This document shows positions 35,202 to 48,508 of a stretch of 64,000 nucleotides of DNA, in pieces. The notes under the pieces were generated by a model. The model saw nothing but the letters and a program-made list of their open reading frames with translations. It was not told the origin of the DNA and searched no databases. Source of the stretch: Streptomyces anulatus (lineage in GTDB: Bacteria; Actinomycetota; Actinomycetes; Streptomycetales; Streptomycetaceae); NCBI RefSeq assembly GCF_000721175.1, contig NZ_JOEZ01000013.1, positions 62,001 through 126,000 on the forward strand, in the 5' to 3' direction. Numbering within the stretch: position 1 is the first letter of the stretch; each line of letters begins with the position of its first letter. The translations under genes were made by a program, and so were the position numbers.

Positions 35202-36620
35202 ATGTTCGATCCGTTCATAGCGCCGAGCGGCACCCTGCTCGGCCTGTTGCAGAGGGGCCGCGGCGACGGCACGCTCCACGCGCTCGCCGCACCACGCCCC
35301 GAGGCCCTCGCGGCTCTCAACCACTGCGTCGTGAGCGACCCCCGTCACGACTGGCAGGTGGAGAACCGCTCCCTCTACTACGCGCGCCTCTACCTCGACC
35401 TCGACGGCGGTATCGAGGAGATCGAGCGACACCTCGCCGATCCCGACGACCACATCGATACCGACGACTCGCGCACCGGTCTGGCGCTCTCCGTCCTCGG
35501 CCACCTCGCCTCCTACGGACGCGACGACGCCCTGGCCCTGCTCCGCCGCTACGCGGCGACCGGCGCCAACTGGGCATGGGCCCTGGACGAACTCGCCCTG
35601 CGCGACGACGACGCCGGCCTGCGCTCCCTCGCGCTGCCCGTCCTCGCCCGCTTCCCGGACACCGACCAGGGCGCGGCCGACCTCGCCGCCGCCGTACGGG
35701 ACTCCTTCGAACCGCGCCCCTGGCGGCTGTGGGCCGACGACCCGCGCGAAGCGGTCGGCGCCCGGGTCAGGGCCGCCGGTGAACAGGGCTCGTTCGACCG
35801 ATGGCAGCGCCAGATGCGCCCCGGGGGTCCCCGCCCCGGCTGGAGCGTCCAGGCCGTCTTCGACTGGGCCCAGCAAGCCCTGGAACGCGGCAGCGAACTG
35901 CACGTCCCCGCCGCCCGCTGCCTCTCCGCCGTCGCCGGACCCGACGACCTGCACCTGATCGTCGAGGCCGCCCGCAGCGGCCCCGAAGGCGCCCGCTGCG
36001 CCGCCCTGCACTACCTCGCGGAGGCGGGCGGCCCCGCCGTCCTCGACCTCATCGAAGCCGCCGCCATCAGCCCCGCCCGCACCGTCGCCGACACGGCCAT
36101 CGCCGCCTTCGAACGGATGACCTGCGACGACGCCGTGGAACGGGCCAGGCGCTGGGTCCACCGCCCCGACGCCCTCGGTGCCTCGGCCGCCGGAGTTCTC
36201 GCCTGCCGAGGCACCGCCCAGGACGCTCCCCAAGTCCTCGGCGCGCTGCGGGAGGCCGTACGCGGCGACGGACCCGACGCCCCCCTGCTGTGGACCCTGG
36301 TCGACGGAGCAGGACGCCTCGGCATCGCCTGCGCCGCCCCCGTGCTGCGCCACGTCTACCGCGAGACGTCCTCCTCGCAACTGCGGGGCAGGGCCGCCCG
36401 CGCCCTGGCCGCCACCGACCCGTCCTTCGCGACCGGGTTCGCGGTGGAGTGCCTCTGGGACTGCGAGGAGACCACCCGGGAGGTGGCCGCCCTGCACGCC
36501 GAGACCGGAGACATACGGGTCGCCGAACGCCTGCGCCGCCTCGCCGCCGACCCGGCCGAGGAGGCCGAGGTCCAGACGGCGGTACGGAGCCGGATCGGAC
36601 CGGACGCCCCCGCGGTCTGA
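35202..36620 (+). CDS. HEAT-repeat-like protein
   Basis: 472-residue soluble protein composed of helical pairs, for example [60 protein letters not shown] and [20 protein letters not shown], which read as HEAT/PBS-lyase-type repeats from about 95 to the C-terminus. No catalytic motif is visible. ATG at 35202 follows GTGAGG at a rather long 10-nt spacing. It may be a scaffold protein. The next gene, a DUF4240 protein, is 75 bp downstream in the same direction. Confidence 0.75.
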   Translation: MFDPFIAPSGTLLGLLQRGRGDGTLHALAAPRPEALAALNHCVVSDPRHDWQVENRSLYYARLYLDLDGGIEEIERHLADPDDHIDTDDSRTGLALSVLGHLASYGRDDALALLRRYAATGANWAWALDELALRDDDAGLRSLALPVLARFPDTDQGAADLAAAVRDSFEPRPWRLWADDPREAVGARVRAAGEQGSFDRWQRQMRPGGPRPGWSVQAVFDWAQQALERGSELHVPAARCLSAVAGPDDLHLIVEAARSGPEGARCAALHYLAEAGGPAVLDLIEAAAISPARTVADTAIAAFERMTCDDAVERARRWVHRPDALGASAAGVLACRGTAQDAPQVLGALREAVRGDGPDAPLLWTLVDGAGRLGIACAAPVLRHVYRETSSSQLRGRAARALAATDPSFATGFAVECLWDCEETTREVAALHAETGDIRVAERLRRLAADPAEEAEVQTAVRSRIGPDAPAV

Positions 36621-36695
36621 CCGCACGGTCCGTGGGGTGCGCACGGTCCGTGGGAGGAGGGGGCGTTGTCAGACCCTCCTCCCAGGCTTCTCACC

Positions 36696-37268
36696 ATGGA
36701 CATCAACGAGTGGTGGGGGCTCGTCGAGCGGGCGCGCGACAGGGTCGGGGGCCGGGCGGACGACCGGGACCCGCCCGGCGACCCCTTGCCCGGCGCCCTG
36801 ACCGATGTGCTCGCGGACCTGAAGCCGGAGCGGATCGCCTCCTTCGCCGTCACCGCGGTGGAGGTGACCCGCTCCGCCTGCCGATGGCCCCTGTGGAACG
36901 CGGCCTACCTCATCGAGGGAGGCTGCGGCGACGACGGCTTCATGGACTTCCGCGACGGGCTCGCCCTGCTCGGACGGGAGACCTTCACCCGGGCGGTGGC
37001 CGACCCCGACTCCCTGGCCGGACTGCCGGTGGTGATCCGGATGAGCCGCGGGGAGAGCGGCTGGATCGGATACGAGTCCCTGGACGCCCCGGTCGCCGAG
37101 GCCTACCGACGCCTCCGGGGCGAGACCGCCTCCCTCGACGCCGCCGTGGAAGCGGCTCTCCGCGACCGCATATTCCCGGCGGGCCCGGCGGGCGAGACCT
37201 GGGACGCCGCGGACGCCGACGCGACCCGTCGGCATCTGCCCCGGCTGGCTGCGCTCTTCTCGGACTGA
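36696..37268 (+). CDS. DUF4240 domain protein
   Basis: 190-residue protein that starts [20 protein letters not shown] and includes [20 protein letters not shown] and [20 protein letters not shown], the features of the DUF4240 family (function unknown; often small cytosolic proteins starting with a DxxxFW-like motif). ATG at 36696 was chosen over an upstream frame start (36666) because the family begins here. No signal or membrane segment is seen. It lies between the HEAT-like gene and the oxoprolinase gene. Confidence 0.75.
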   Translation: MDINEWWGLVERARDRVGGRADDRDPPGDPLPGALTDVLADLKPERIASFAVTAVEVTRSACRWPLWNAAYLIEGGCGDDGFMDFRDGLALLGRETFTRAVADPDSLAGLPVVIRMSRGESGWIGYESLDAPVAEAYRRLRGETASLDAAVEAALRDRIFPAGPAGETWDAADADATRRHLPRLAALFSD

Positions 37269-37324
37269 GCTCCTGCCCGCGCGCTGCCCCTGCGGGGCCG
37301 GGAGGGCGGGCACAGAATGGCGCC

Positions 37325-40975
<3,651 letters not shown>

Positions 40976-41019
40976 CGCCGTTTCGACCCTTGTCAGTGCG
41001 AGGACCTAATCTGTCCCAC

Positions 41020-42549
41020 GTGACTTCGCCTGCCTACCCGGACAACGCCTCGCCGCAGCTCAGCGCGGGGCCGCGGCCTGCCCCCGGCCCCGCCGCCGAC
41101 GAGGGACTCTCGCGGCGGCTGCGCGCGCTCGCGTGCACGGCGCCGCTGCACGACCTCGACGTCCGCAAGGCGAATCTGGCCGGCGAGTACACCGTGTACG
41201 CCATGGCGGAGGTCGCCCTCGCCGCGATCGACCTCGTCACGCTCAACATGGACTTCGACACCGGGGCCGACCACGACCAGATAGTGGCCAGACTGCTGCC
41301 CCGGGTCGGCGCCCAGGCGCCCGGCCGCCCCGTCGCCGAGCACGAACGGGTCGCCCGCTGGGTCCTGGAGAACCTGATCAACGTCGGCAGCGTCGACCGC
41401 GGCTTCCGCGCGGTCTACGGCACGTTCAACCCCGACGGGGTCTACGTCCGCCGGGACTACGACTTCAAGCTCATCGAAGAGGTCCCGGGCTACGGCGGCA
41501 CGGTCTACCTCCGCGCCACCGACGAAGCGGTCAACGTCCTGGTCGGCGCGCTGGACACCGACGTCACCAGCGCCCAGATCGCCGCCGAGGTCAAGCTGGA
41601 GGTCCTCATCAGCCGGGGCCGCCTCGCGGACGCCCAACTCGCCGCCGAACAGGCCCGCTACCGCACCGTGCAGTACGCCGAGACCCTTCGCCGCACCCTG
41701 GAGGCCACCCGGCGCAACGTCCGCGCCGTCGACTGGCTCCACACCGTCCCGGACATGATCGCCGAGGCCCTGGACCACGTGGCCGACCGCTACCGCCACG
41801 AGAACGCGATCCTCACCAACATCCGCAAGGCGCGCGACGAGGCCGAGGACCCCGAGCACAAGCGCCGGGCCGCCGAGCTCGTCGACATCGTCAAGGACTG
41901 CATCCGCCGGCACACCCAGCTCCAGTCCCGGCTCCTGGAGGCGGGCCCCCTCTTCCGTGCGGAGCAGGACCGGCAGGCGTTCGCCCCGCCCACCGCCCAC
42001 GCGGGCCTCGATCTGTACGGGCAGCTCCTCGCCCCGCTCCTCCCCCTCCCCGTCGAACAGTCCACCCGGGCCACCGACGCCTTCTTCGCCCACGGCACCG
42101 GACTGCGCACCCCCACCTCCGTACGCGTCGGGGACCTGGTCGACATGCTGCTCACCCCGCCGCTGGAGCGCGAGCACCTGGGCGCGGAGATGCCCGAGCC
42201 CGACCTCATCGCCACTCCGGACGACAGCCGGTTCAGCGACGAGCAGCTCGCCCGCGCCATGACCCTGCTCGACCTGGAGCACGACGCCCCGCGCCGGCTC
42301 TCCGGACTGCTCGCCGAGGCCCGCCGCACCGGCGACACCGACCTGCCGTACCTGGTCGCCCTGCTCGCCGTCCACGCCGCCAGCCCGCCCGTCGGCACCG
42401 CCTACCGCCAGGGCGAGCGACGCCTGCTGTTCGCCGTGGACGACGGGGCCGAGCTGGACGACCCGGAGTTCGGCGGCGCCGACCTGATCGTGGGTACCGC
42501 CCTGCTGGACGCCGTCGGTATGGCCGCCGACCGCAAGGAGATCTCATGA
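41020..42549 (+). CDS. Kleisin-like subunit of an SMC complex (MukF/JetA-like)
   Basis: 509-residue protein, first gene of a four-gene operon. The N-terminal part (about 35-170) looks like a winged helix, ending with YLRATDEAVNVLVGALDTDV and a long helix IAAEVKLEVLISRGRLADAQ through about 300, as in MukF/JetA kleisins. The C-terminal part (about 355-509) reads as a second winged helix with acidic segments. GTG at 41020 lies 7 nt after TAATCT (41007-41012), a leaderless arrangement; an upstream TTG at 40990 is in frame but unlikely. Family placement is by architecture and neighbours, not by a clear signature. Confidence 0.65.
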   Translation: MTSPAYPDNASPQLSAGPRPAPGPAADEGLSRRLRALACTAPLHDLDVRKANLAGEYTVYAMAEVALAAIDLVTLNMDFDTGADHDQIVARLLPRVGAQAPGRPVAEHERVARWVLENLINVGSVDRGFRAVYGTFNPDGVYVRRDYDFKLIEEVPGYGGTVYLRATDEAVNVLVGALDTDVTSAQIAAEVKLEVLISRGRLADAQLAAEQARYRTVQYAETLRRTLEATRRNVRAVDWLHTVPDMIAEALDHVADRYRHENAILTNIRKARDEAEDPEHKRRAAELVDIVKDCIRRHTQLQSRLLEAGPLFRAEQDRQAFAPPTAHAGLDLYGQLLAPLLPLPVEQSTRATDAFFAHGTGLRTPTSVRVGDLVDMLLTPPLEREHLGAEMPEPDLIATPDDSRFSDEQLARAMTLLDLEHDAPRRLSGLLAEARRTGDTDLPYLVALLAVHAASPPVGTAYRQGERRLLFAVDDGAELDDPEFGGADLIVGTALLDAVGMAADRKEIS

Positions 42550-42680
42550 CCGGCCCCGTGTCATCCTCCGCGACAGGCCCCGCCGCCTCCGTCATGGACG
42601 GTCCCGCGCCTCCTGCCACGGCCGGCCCCGTTCTCCCTCCGCACCCGCACGTCTTCCGTACCGAGGAGTCCCAGCCGTGA
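42546..42680 (+). CDS. 44-residue coupled peptide within the SMC operon
   Basis: A Pro/Ala/Ser-rich peptide, MTGPVSSSATGPAASVMDGP onward to a charged end HPHVFRTEESQP. Its ATG overlaps the stop of the kleisin-like gene (ATGA) and its stop overlaps the GTG of the next gene (GTGA), so it bridges the two by translational coupling. No domain is visible. It could be a real small subunit, or merely a coupling frame that carries ribosomes to the KITE-like gene. Confidence 0.5.
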   Translation: MTGPVSSSATGPAASVMDGPAPPATAGPVLPPHPHVFRTEESQP

Positions 42681-43621
42681 GCGACCACGACGCCGAGCGC
42701 CCCGACGCGTGGACCGAGCCCTCCGCGTACGCCGGGCCCGCCACCCCGTACGCGGGCGACTCCACGCACCCGGGCTCCGCCGAGCCCGCCGTACAGGCGC
42801 CCGTCACCCCGGCCGACGCCGCCGACGCGGCACGCCTGGTCTCCTTCGGACTCCAGCCCAAGCTGCTGCCCGCCCGCGACGCCGAATACGCCGACCTCCT
42901 GCGGCGCTACCGCGAGGAGAGCGCCTTCGCCCGGCTCGCCGACGCCGTCGCCACCGGCCTCGGCCTCATCGTCCTGGAGGTCTCCCCGCGCGCCGGGATG
43001 GCCGTGACGGCGGGCGAGGACTCCGTCTTCGCCGTCCGCATGGGCGACTACGCCCGCCGCGCCTCCTCCGACGCTGCCGACCGCTTCCTGCACGGCCTCG
43101 CCCACCTCGCCGTCGCCGCCCTGGCCTTCCCTCGCCCCGAGGATCTCGCCGACGACGCGTACATCGGCCGCATCACGGTCAACGGCGTCGACGCCTTCGT
43201 ACGCCAGGCCTGCCGGCGGCTGGAGGAGCGCGCCGAGGAACAGGGCGACAACACCGACCCGGCCAGCGACGCCCCCGGACTCGAAGCCGGCTGGCGGATC
43301 TACGCCCGCCGCAGCGCCACCGGCGCGACCAAGGACGCCCGCCGGCTCGCCGGATCCACCACCGGCATCATCGGCAAGGCCGTCGCCTTCCTCACCGACT
43401 CCGGCTTCCTCCAGCGCACCGGCGACGACGCGGGCGGCGCCTACCGCACCACCGCCCGCTACCAGCTCCAGGTCCGTGACATGGCGGGCAGCGCCGCCAT
43501 GACCGAACTGCTGGAGCTCGGCGTCGTCCCCGTCACCGACGGTTCCGCCACCCTGCTGCCGCCGCCCGACCCCGACAGCATGGAGCTGGCCGCCGACGCG
43601 GGTCTGCCCTTCCACTCCTGA
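42677..43621 (+). CDS. KITE-like tandem winged-helix subunit (MukE/JetB-like)
   Basis: 314-residue protein. After a Pro/Ala/Tyr-rich N-terminal tail (about 1-50) come two winged-helix-like modules: about 55-180 (YADLLRRYREESAFARLADA, VFAVRMGDYARRA, YIGRITVNGVDAFVRQACRR) and about 200-295 (TTGIIGKAVAFLTDSGFLQR, AYRTTARYQLQVRDMAGSAA). This is the architecture of KITE subunits such as MukE and JetB. GTG at 42677 overlaps the upstream stop by GTGA. The SMC-like gene follows 78 bp later. The assignment is structural inference. Confidence 0.65.
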   Translation: MSDHDAERPDAWTEPSAYAGPATPYAGDSTHPGSAEPAVQAPVTPADAADAARLVSFGLQPKLLPARDAEYADLLRRYREESAFARLADAVATGLGLIVLEVSPRAGMAVTAGEDSVFAVRMGDYARRASSDAADRFLHGLAHLAVAALAFPRPEDLADDAYIGRITVNGVDAFVRQACRRLEERAEEQGDNTDPASDAPGLEAGWRIYARRSATGATKDARRLAGSTTGIIGKAVAFLTDSGFLQRTGDDAGGAYRTTARYQLQVRDMAGSAAMTELLELGVVPVTDGSATLLPPPDPDSMELAADAGLPFHS

Positions 43622-43699
43622 CCCGGCCGGCCGTCACCGACAGACCGCCCCGCACCTGCCGCTCCGCCCCCGCTCACCGAACGACGAGAGTCCGCCGCC

Positions 43700-46600
43700 A
43701 TGTACGAGTTGTCCCGGGTCCGCCTCTACTCCATCGGGCCTGCCGGTGCGCGCTACGCCGACACCGTCCTCGACCTGCGCGGCGTCGGCGCCCCCGTTCC
43801 CAGCCCCGCCCCCGCCCAGGCGGAGTTCTTCGAGGAGGAGCCGGTAGGCCCGCCCCGCCGCCCCGCTCCTGCGGGCGTCCTCTTCCTGGAGAACGGCGGC
43901 GGCAAGTCCGTCCTGCTCAAGCTGATCTTCTCGGTGATGCTCCCCGGTCACCGCAACACCCTCGGCGGCGCCAGCTCCGGTGTGCTGCGCAAGTTCCTCC
44001 TCGCCGACGACTGCGGGCACGTCGCCCTGGAGTGGCAGCACACCCTCACCGGTGAATGCGTCGTCGTCGGCAAGGTCAGCGAGTGGCGCGGCCGCCAGGT
44101 CTCGGGCGACCCCCGCAAGTTCGCCGAGGCCTGGTATTCGTTCCGCCCCGGCCCCGGGCTCAGCCTGGACAGCCTGCCCGTCGCCGAGTCCTCCGCCGTG
44201 GGCCGCCCGGCCGAAGGCGTCTCCGGGGCACGCGGCAGGCGGCGCACCATGAAGGGCTTCCGCGACGCGCTGATGGACGCGGGCAAGTTCTACCAGCACC
44301 TCGACGTGCACTGGGAAGAGATCCACGACCGCTGGAACGAACACCTCGGCGACCTCGGCCTCGACCCCGAACTCTTCCGCTACCAGCGCGAGATGAACTC
44401 CGACGAGGGCGAGGCCGCCGGACTCTTCGCGGTCAAGAAGGACTCCGACTTCACCGACCTGCTGCTCCGCGCCGTCACCGACACCCGCGACACCGACGGA
44501 CTCGCCGACCTGGTCAGCGGCTTCGGCAACAAGCTGGGCCGCCGCGCCGAGCTCACCGCCGAACGCGACTTCACCGCGGGATCCGTGGACCTCCTCGGCC
44601 GGATCGTCGAGGCCACCGACACCCGCGCCCGCGCCCGCGACATCCACGCCGGCGCCGAACGCCGCACCCGCACCCTGGTCCGCCGCCTGACCGCCCGCGC
44701 CGCCGAGGAACGCGGCCGCACCACCGAGCTGGCCGAGCGGGTCACCGCCGCCGCCCACACCGTCACCGAAGCCGAAGCCACCCGGGGCCGCCGCGCCCTG
44801 ATCGCCGCCGAACTCGCCTACCGGCACGCCTCGCTGGCCCTGACCGCCGCCGAGAAGAGCGCCGCCGCCGGACGCAAGGAGCTGGTCGAGGCCCGCACCC
44901 TGCACGCCGCCTGGCAGGCCGCCGAAGCCGTCCTGCGCCACCGCGCCGCCGCCGACCGCTCCGCCAGGGTCGCCGTCGCCATCCGTGAGGCCGAACGCGA
45001 CGCCGCCCCGGCCCTCGCCGCCCGCAGCGCCGCCGCCACCGACCTCGTCCGCGCCCTGCACAAGGCCGCCGAGGAAGGCGAGCGCGTCGCCAACGAGCAG
45101 GAGGAGCGCTCCGACACCCTCCAGGCCACCGGCGAGCGCGCCCACCGCGATGCGACGGTCGCCGCCACCGAGGCGCAGCGCGCCCGCAGCGAGGCCGGAC
45201 ACCTGCGCCAGCGCCTCGCCGAGGTCGGCCAGGAGACCGCCGAAGCCGTCCGGGCCGGCTGGCTCGACGACACCGCGCCCGACGCCGACCCCGCCCGCGC
45301 CGCCCTCGCCGCCAGCGACGCCGAACAGTCCGCCGTCGCCGCCTGGGACACCGCCCGCGAAGCCGCCCGCAGTGCCGCCGACACCGCCCGCGAGGCCGCC
45401 GCCGCCGAGAACCGCGCAGACCTGGCCGCCGCCCGCGCCGCCGACGGGGCCAGGGCGGCCGAGCAGAGTCACGAGGACGAGCTCCGCGCCGCCGCCTCCA
45501 TCGCCGCCGACCCCCGCCTCGGTGACCTGCTGGGCCTGCCCTCCGGCACCGGCGTCCCGCACCCCCGCCGGGAAGCCGCCGACGAGGTGTCGCCGCCCGC
45601 GCAGAGCGCCACCGCGCGCACCGGCCCGGGAAGCAACGACGACGGCACGGCCACCACCCCCGAACCGGCCGCCGACCGCGCCGTGGCCCTCGCCGCTCAG
45701 CCCGCCGCCACCCAGCAGCCCTTGACCGCCGAGGAGTTCGACCGCAGCGCCGACGAGCTGCGCGACCTCCTCGACCAGTCCGTCGCCGCCGCCGAGCGCC
45801 GCCTCTTCGACCTGCGCACCGCCGCCGCCGACGACGCCCGCATCCTCGGCGCGCTCGGCGAGGGCGGGCTGCTGCCGCCAGGACCCGACGTCCTCGCCAC
45901 CGTCGAGTACCTCGGCGAGCACGGCATCCCCGCCCTGCCCGGCTGGCGCTACCTCGCCCAGGCCGTCGACCCGGCCGACCACGCCGCCGTACTCGCCGCC
46001 CGCCCCGAGCTCGTCGACGGCGTCGTCATCACCGACCCCGACGCCCACAGCCGCGCCCGCGAGGTCCTCGGCGGCGCGGCCCTGCTACCCCGCTCGACCG
46101 TGGCCGTCGGCACCGCCGCCGCCCTCCTCGCCCCCGTCCCGGCCCCCGGCACCGGCTCCGACGAGCAGAACAACGGCGTCTTCCTCGTCCCGCCGAACCC
46201 GGCCATGCACGACGAACACGCCGCCGACGAGGAACGCCACGCACTGCGCAGCCGCGCCGCCGCCCGCGACGAGGACATCAGGACCCTCGCCGCCCGCCTC
46301 TCCGGGGACCGCGCCCTCGCCGCCCGCATCGGTTCCTGGCGCGACGACTGCCCGCCCGGCATGCTCGCCGAACTGGCCGAGGCCGCCGCCGCCGCCCGTA
46401 CGGCCGCCGAGAGTGCCGAAGCCGTCCTCGCCGAGGCCCGCACCGCTCGCGCCGAAGCGGACGAGGCCGCCGCCGACACCGCCCGGGTCCGCGACGAGCG
46501 CCAGGAAGCCGCCCAGCGGGCCCGCCGCGCCGCCGACGCGCTGGCCGGCCTCGCCCACCGGCTGCGGGAGCGGGCCGGCTGGCAGGCCCGGCTGCGAGAA

Positions 46601-48478
46601 CTGGTCGACGAGGCCGCCGAGTCCGAGGCCCGCGCCGCCGTCTGCCTCGACCTCGCCCGCGCCGCCGACGAGGACCGCAGGGCCGCCCAGCGCGCCGGGG
46701 ACGACGCCCGGCGCACCGCCCGCGCGCTGCGGGCCGAGCGCTCCGAGATCGCCGGCGTCCCCGAAGTCCTCCCCGAGCCCGACGAGAACCGGGCCCGCAC
46801 CGCCCTGCCCACCCTGCGCGAGGCCTACCGGGCCGCCTCCCAGCTGTACGAGAAGGTCGGCGTCGGCGCCGACCTGCGCGCCGAGCAGGCGCGAGCCGAG
46901 AGCGACGAGAGTGCGGCCCTCGCCGAGCTGGACCGCCTCACCAACAAGGTCCGCACCCGCGCCGCCCAGCTCCTGGAGGGCACCGACGGAGCCGACGGCC
47001 CCTCCCGCCAGGCCGCCGCCTCCCGCGCCGAAGCGCACGTCCAGCTCCTGGAGACCCGCGCCTCCACCGCCAGCGAGCATCTGGGACGGCTGCGCGGCGA
47101 GGCCGAGCGGCTCGCCCCCGACGACGAGCGGCAGCACCACACCGACCTGCCGGACGACCTGGTCCCGGCCGACGCCGAAGGCGCCCAGGCCCTCCTGCGT
47201 ACGGCCACCGCCGAGCTGGCCGCCGCCACCGGGGCCCTGGACACCGCCCGCGCCGCCCACAGCGAGCTGCTGCACGCCCACCGCACCGCCGAGGACTCCG
47301 CCGGCGGCTTCGACGAGACCGCTGCCCTGCTCCGGGACCTCCTGCGCGACCACGGCACGGAGGACGGAGCCGAGGACCCCGGCCCGTACCCCGGCACCCT
47401 GGAGGAGGCCCGGCAGTCCGCCGCCGAGTCCCGCCGCTCCCTGCGCGGCTGCAACGCCGACCTCTCGGCGGCCGAGAGCGCCGTCCGCGAAGCGAGCGAC
47501 ATCCTCGTCCGGCACGCCAACTCCACCCGGTACGAACAGGTCCGCACCCCCGCCCGCCAGCAGATCCGCGAGCTGCCCGCCTCCGCCCTGCCCGAGCACG
47601 CCCAGAAGTGGGCCGACGCCTTCGCCCCCCGGCTGCGCGTCCTCACCGACGAGCTCATCCAGCTGGAGCGCAACCGCGACTCCATCGTCGACCGGCTGCG
47701 CGGCCTGGTCGACTCCGCGCTCACCACCCTGCGCTCCGCCCAGCGGCTCTCCCAGCTTCCCGAGGGCCTGGGGGAGTGGTCGGGTCAGGAATTCCTCCGG
47801 ATCCGCTTCGAGGAACCCGACCAGGCCACCCTCACCGAACGCCTCGGCGAGGTCATCGACGAGGCCACCCACGCCGCCCTCAAGAAGAACTCCGACCTCC
47901 GCCGGGACGGCATGTCCCTGCTGCTGAGGGGCGTCGAGGCGGCGCTGGAGCCCAAGGGCATCGCGGTGGAGATCCTGAAGCCGGACGCCGTGCTGCGCGC
48001 CGAGCGCGTCCCGGTCGGACAGATGGGCGATGTCTTCTCGGGCGGCCAGCTGCTCACCGCGGCCATCGCCCTCTACTGCACGATGGCGGCCCTGCGCAGC
48101 AACGACCGGGGCCGCGACCGCCACCGGCACGCGGGCACCCTGTTCCTCGACAACCCGATCGGCCGCGCCAACGCCACGTATCTGCTGGAGCTCCAGCGGG
48201 CGGTGTCGGACGCGCTGGGCGTACAACTGCTTTACACGACCGGCCTGTTCGACACGACCGCACTCGCCGAATTCCCCCTCGTCATCCGACTGCGCAACGA
48301 CGCCGACCTGAGGGCCGGGCTGAAGTACATCAGCGTGGAGGAGCATCTGCGCCCCGGCCTGCCGCAGCAGGACCCGGACGGAGAGACGGTCCACGGCGAG
48401 ATCACGGCGACCCGCATGTTCAGACGGAGCGAGCAGCAGACCGCCACCGTGGTTCCGGCCACGCAGCCCGAGGCGTAG
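43700..48478 (+). CDS. Giant SMC/MukB-like coiled-coil ATPase
   Basis: 1592-residue ATPase. The head begins MYELSRVRLYSIGPAGARYA and has Walker A VLFLENGGGKSVLLKL near residue 60-75. Two long Ala/Glu/Arg coiled-coil arms (about 320-690 and 850-1390) flank a globular hinge at about 710-845 (ATVEYLGEHGIPALPGWRYL, GVVITDPDAHSRAREVLGG, VFLVPPNPAM). The C-terminal head has the ABC signature DVFSGGQLLTAAIALYC near 1445 and Walker B HAGTLFLDNPIGRANATYLL near 1485. The usual catalytic Glu after the Walker B Asp is Asn. The layout is that of SMC, MukB or JetC proteins, and an N-terminal Walker A of the GDNGSGKST type seen in JetC is absent. ATG at 43700. Confidence 0.85.
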   Translation: MYELSRVRLYSIGPAGARYADTVLDLRGVGAPVPSPAPAQAEFFEEEPVGPPRRPAPAGVLFLENGGGKSVLLKLIFSVMLPGHRNTLGGASSGVLRKFLLADDCGHVALEWQHTLTGECVVVGKVSEWRGRQVSGDPRKFAEAWYSFRPGPGLSLDSLPVAESSAVGRPAEGVSGARGRRRTMKGFRDALMDAGKFYQHLDVHWEEIHDRWNEHLGDLGLDPELFRYQREMNSDEGEAAGLFAVKKDSDFTDLLLRAVTDTRDTDGLADLVSGFGNKLGRRAELTAERDFTAGSVDLLGRIVEATDTRARARDIHAGAERRTRTLVRRLTARAAEERGRTTELAERVTAAAHTVTEAEATRGRRALIAAELAYRHASLALTAAEKSAAAGRKELVEARTLHAAWQAAEAVLRHRAAADRSARVAVAIREAERDAAPALAARSAAATDLVRALHKAAEEGERVANEQEERSDTLQATGERAHRDATVAATEAQRARSEAGHLRQRLAEVGQETAEAVRAGWLDDTAPDADPARAALAASDAEQSAVAAWDTAREAARSAADTAREAAAAENRADLAAARAADGARAAEQSHEDELRAAASIAADPRLGDLLGLPSGTGVPHPRREAADEVSPPAQSATARTGPGSNDDGTATTPEPAADRAVALAAQPAATQQPLTAEEFDRSADELRDLLDQSVAAAERRLFDLRTAAADDARILGALGEGGLLPPGPDVLATVEYLGEHGIPALPGWRYLAQAVDPADHAAVLAARPELVDGVVITDPDAHSRAREVLGGAALLPRSTVAVGTAAALLAPVPAPGTGSDEQNNGVFLVPPNPAMHDEHAADEERHALRSRAAARDEDIRTLAARLSGDRALAARIGSWRDDCPPGMLAELAEAAAAARTAAESAEAVLAEARTARAEADEAAADTARVRDERQEAAQRARRAADALAGLAHRLRERAGWQARLRELVDEAAESEARAAVCLDLARAADEDRRAAQRAGDDARRTARALRAERSEIAGVPEVLPEPDENRARTALPTLREAYRAASQLYEKVGVGADLRAEQARAESDESAALAELDRLTNKVRTRAAQLLEGTDGADGPSRQAAASRAEAHVQLLETRASTASEHLGRLRGEAERLAPDDERQHHTDLPDDLVPADAEGAQALLRTATAELAAATGALDTARAAHSELLHAHRTAEDSAGGFDETAALLRDLLRDHGTEDGAEDPGPYPGTLEEARQSAAESRRSLRGCNADLSAAESAVREASDILVRHANSTRYEQVRTPARQQIRELPASALPEHAQKWADAFAPRLRVLTDELIQLERNRDSIVDRLRGLVDSALTTLRSAQRLSQLPEGLGEWSGQEFLRIRFEEPDQATLTERLGEVIDEATHAALKKNSDLRRDGMSLLLRGVEAALEPKGIAVEILKPDAVLRAERVPVGQMGDVFSGGQLLTAAIALYCTMAALRSNDRGRDRHRHAGTLFLDNPIGRANATYLLELQRAVSDALGVQLLYTTGLFDTTALAEFPLVIRLRNDADLRAGLKYISVEEHLRPGLPQQDPDGETVHGEITATRMFRRSEQQTATVVPATQPEA

Positions 48479-48508
48479 GCCGGCCCTTCAGCAGGACCGG
48501 CCGGCGGG

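Noticed and set aside
41020..48478. Standard Wadjet (JetABCD) call
   Set aside because: No JetD gene, and the Walker A context (ENGGGKSV) and Walker B differ from JetC; only the architecture agrees.
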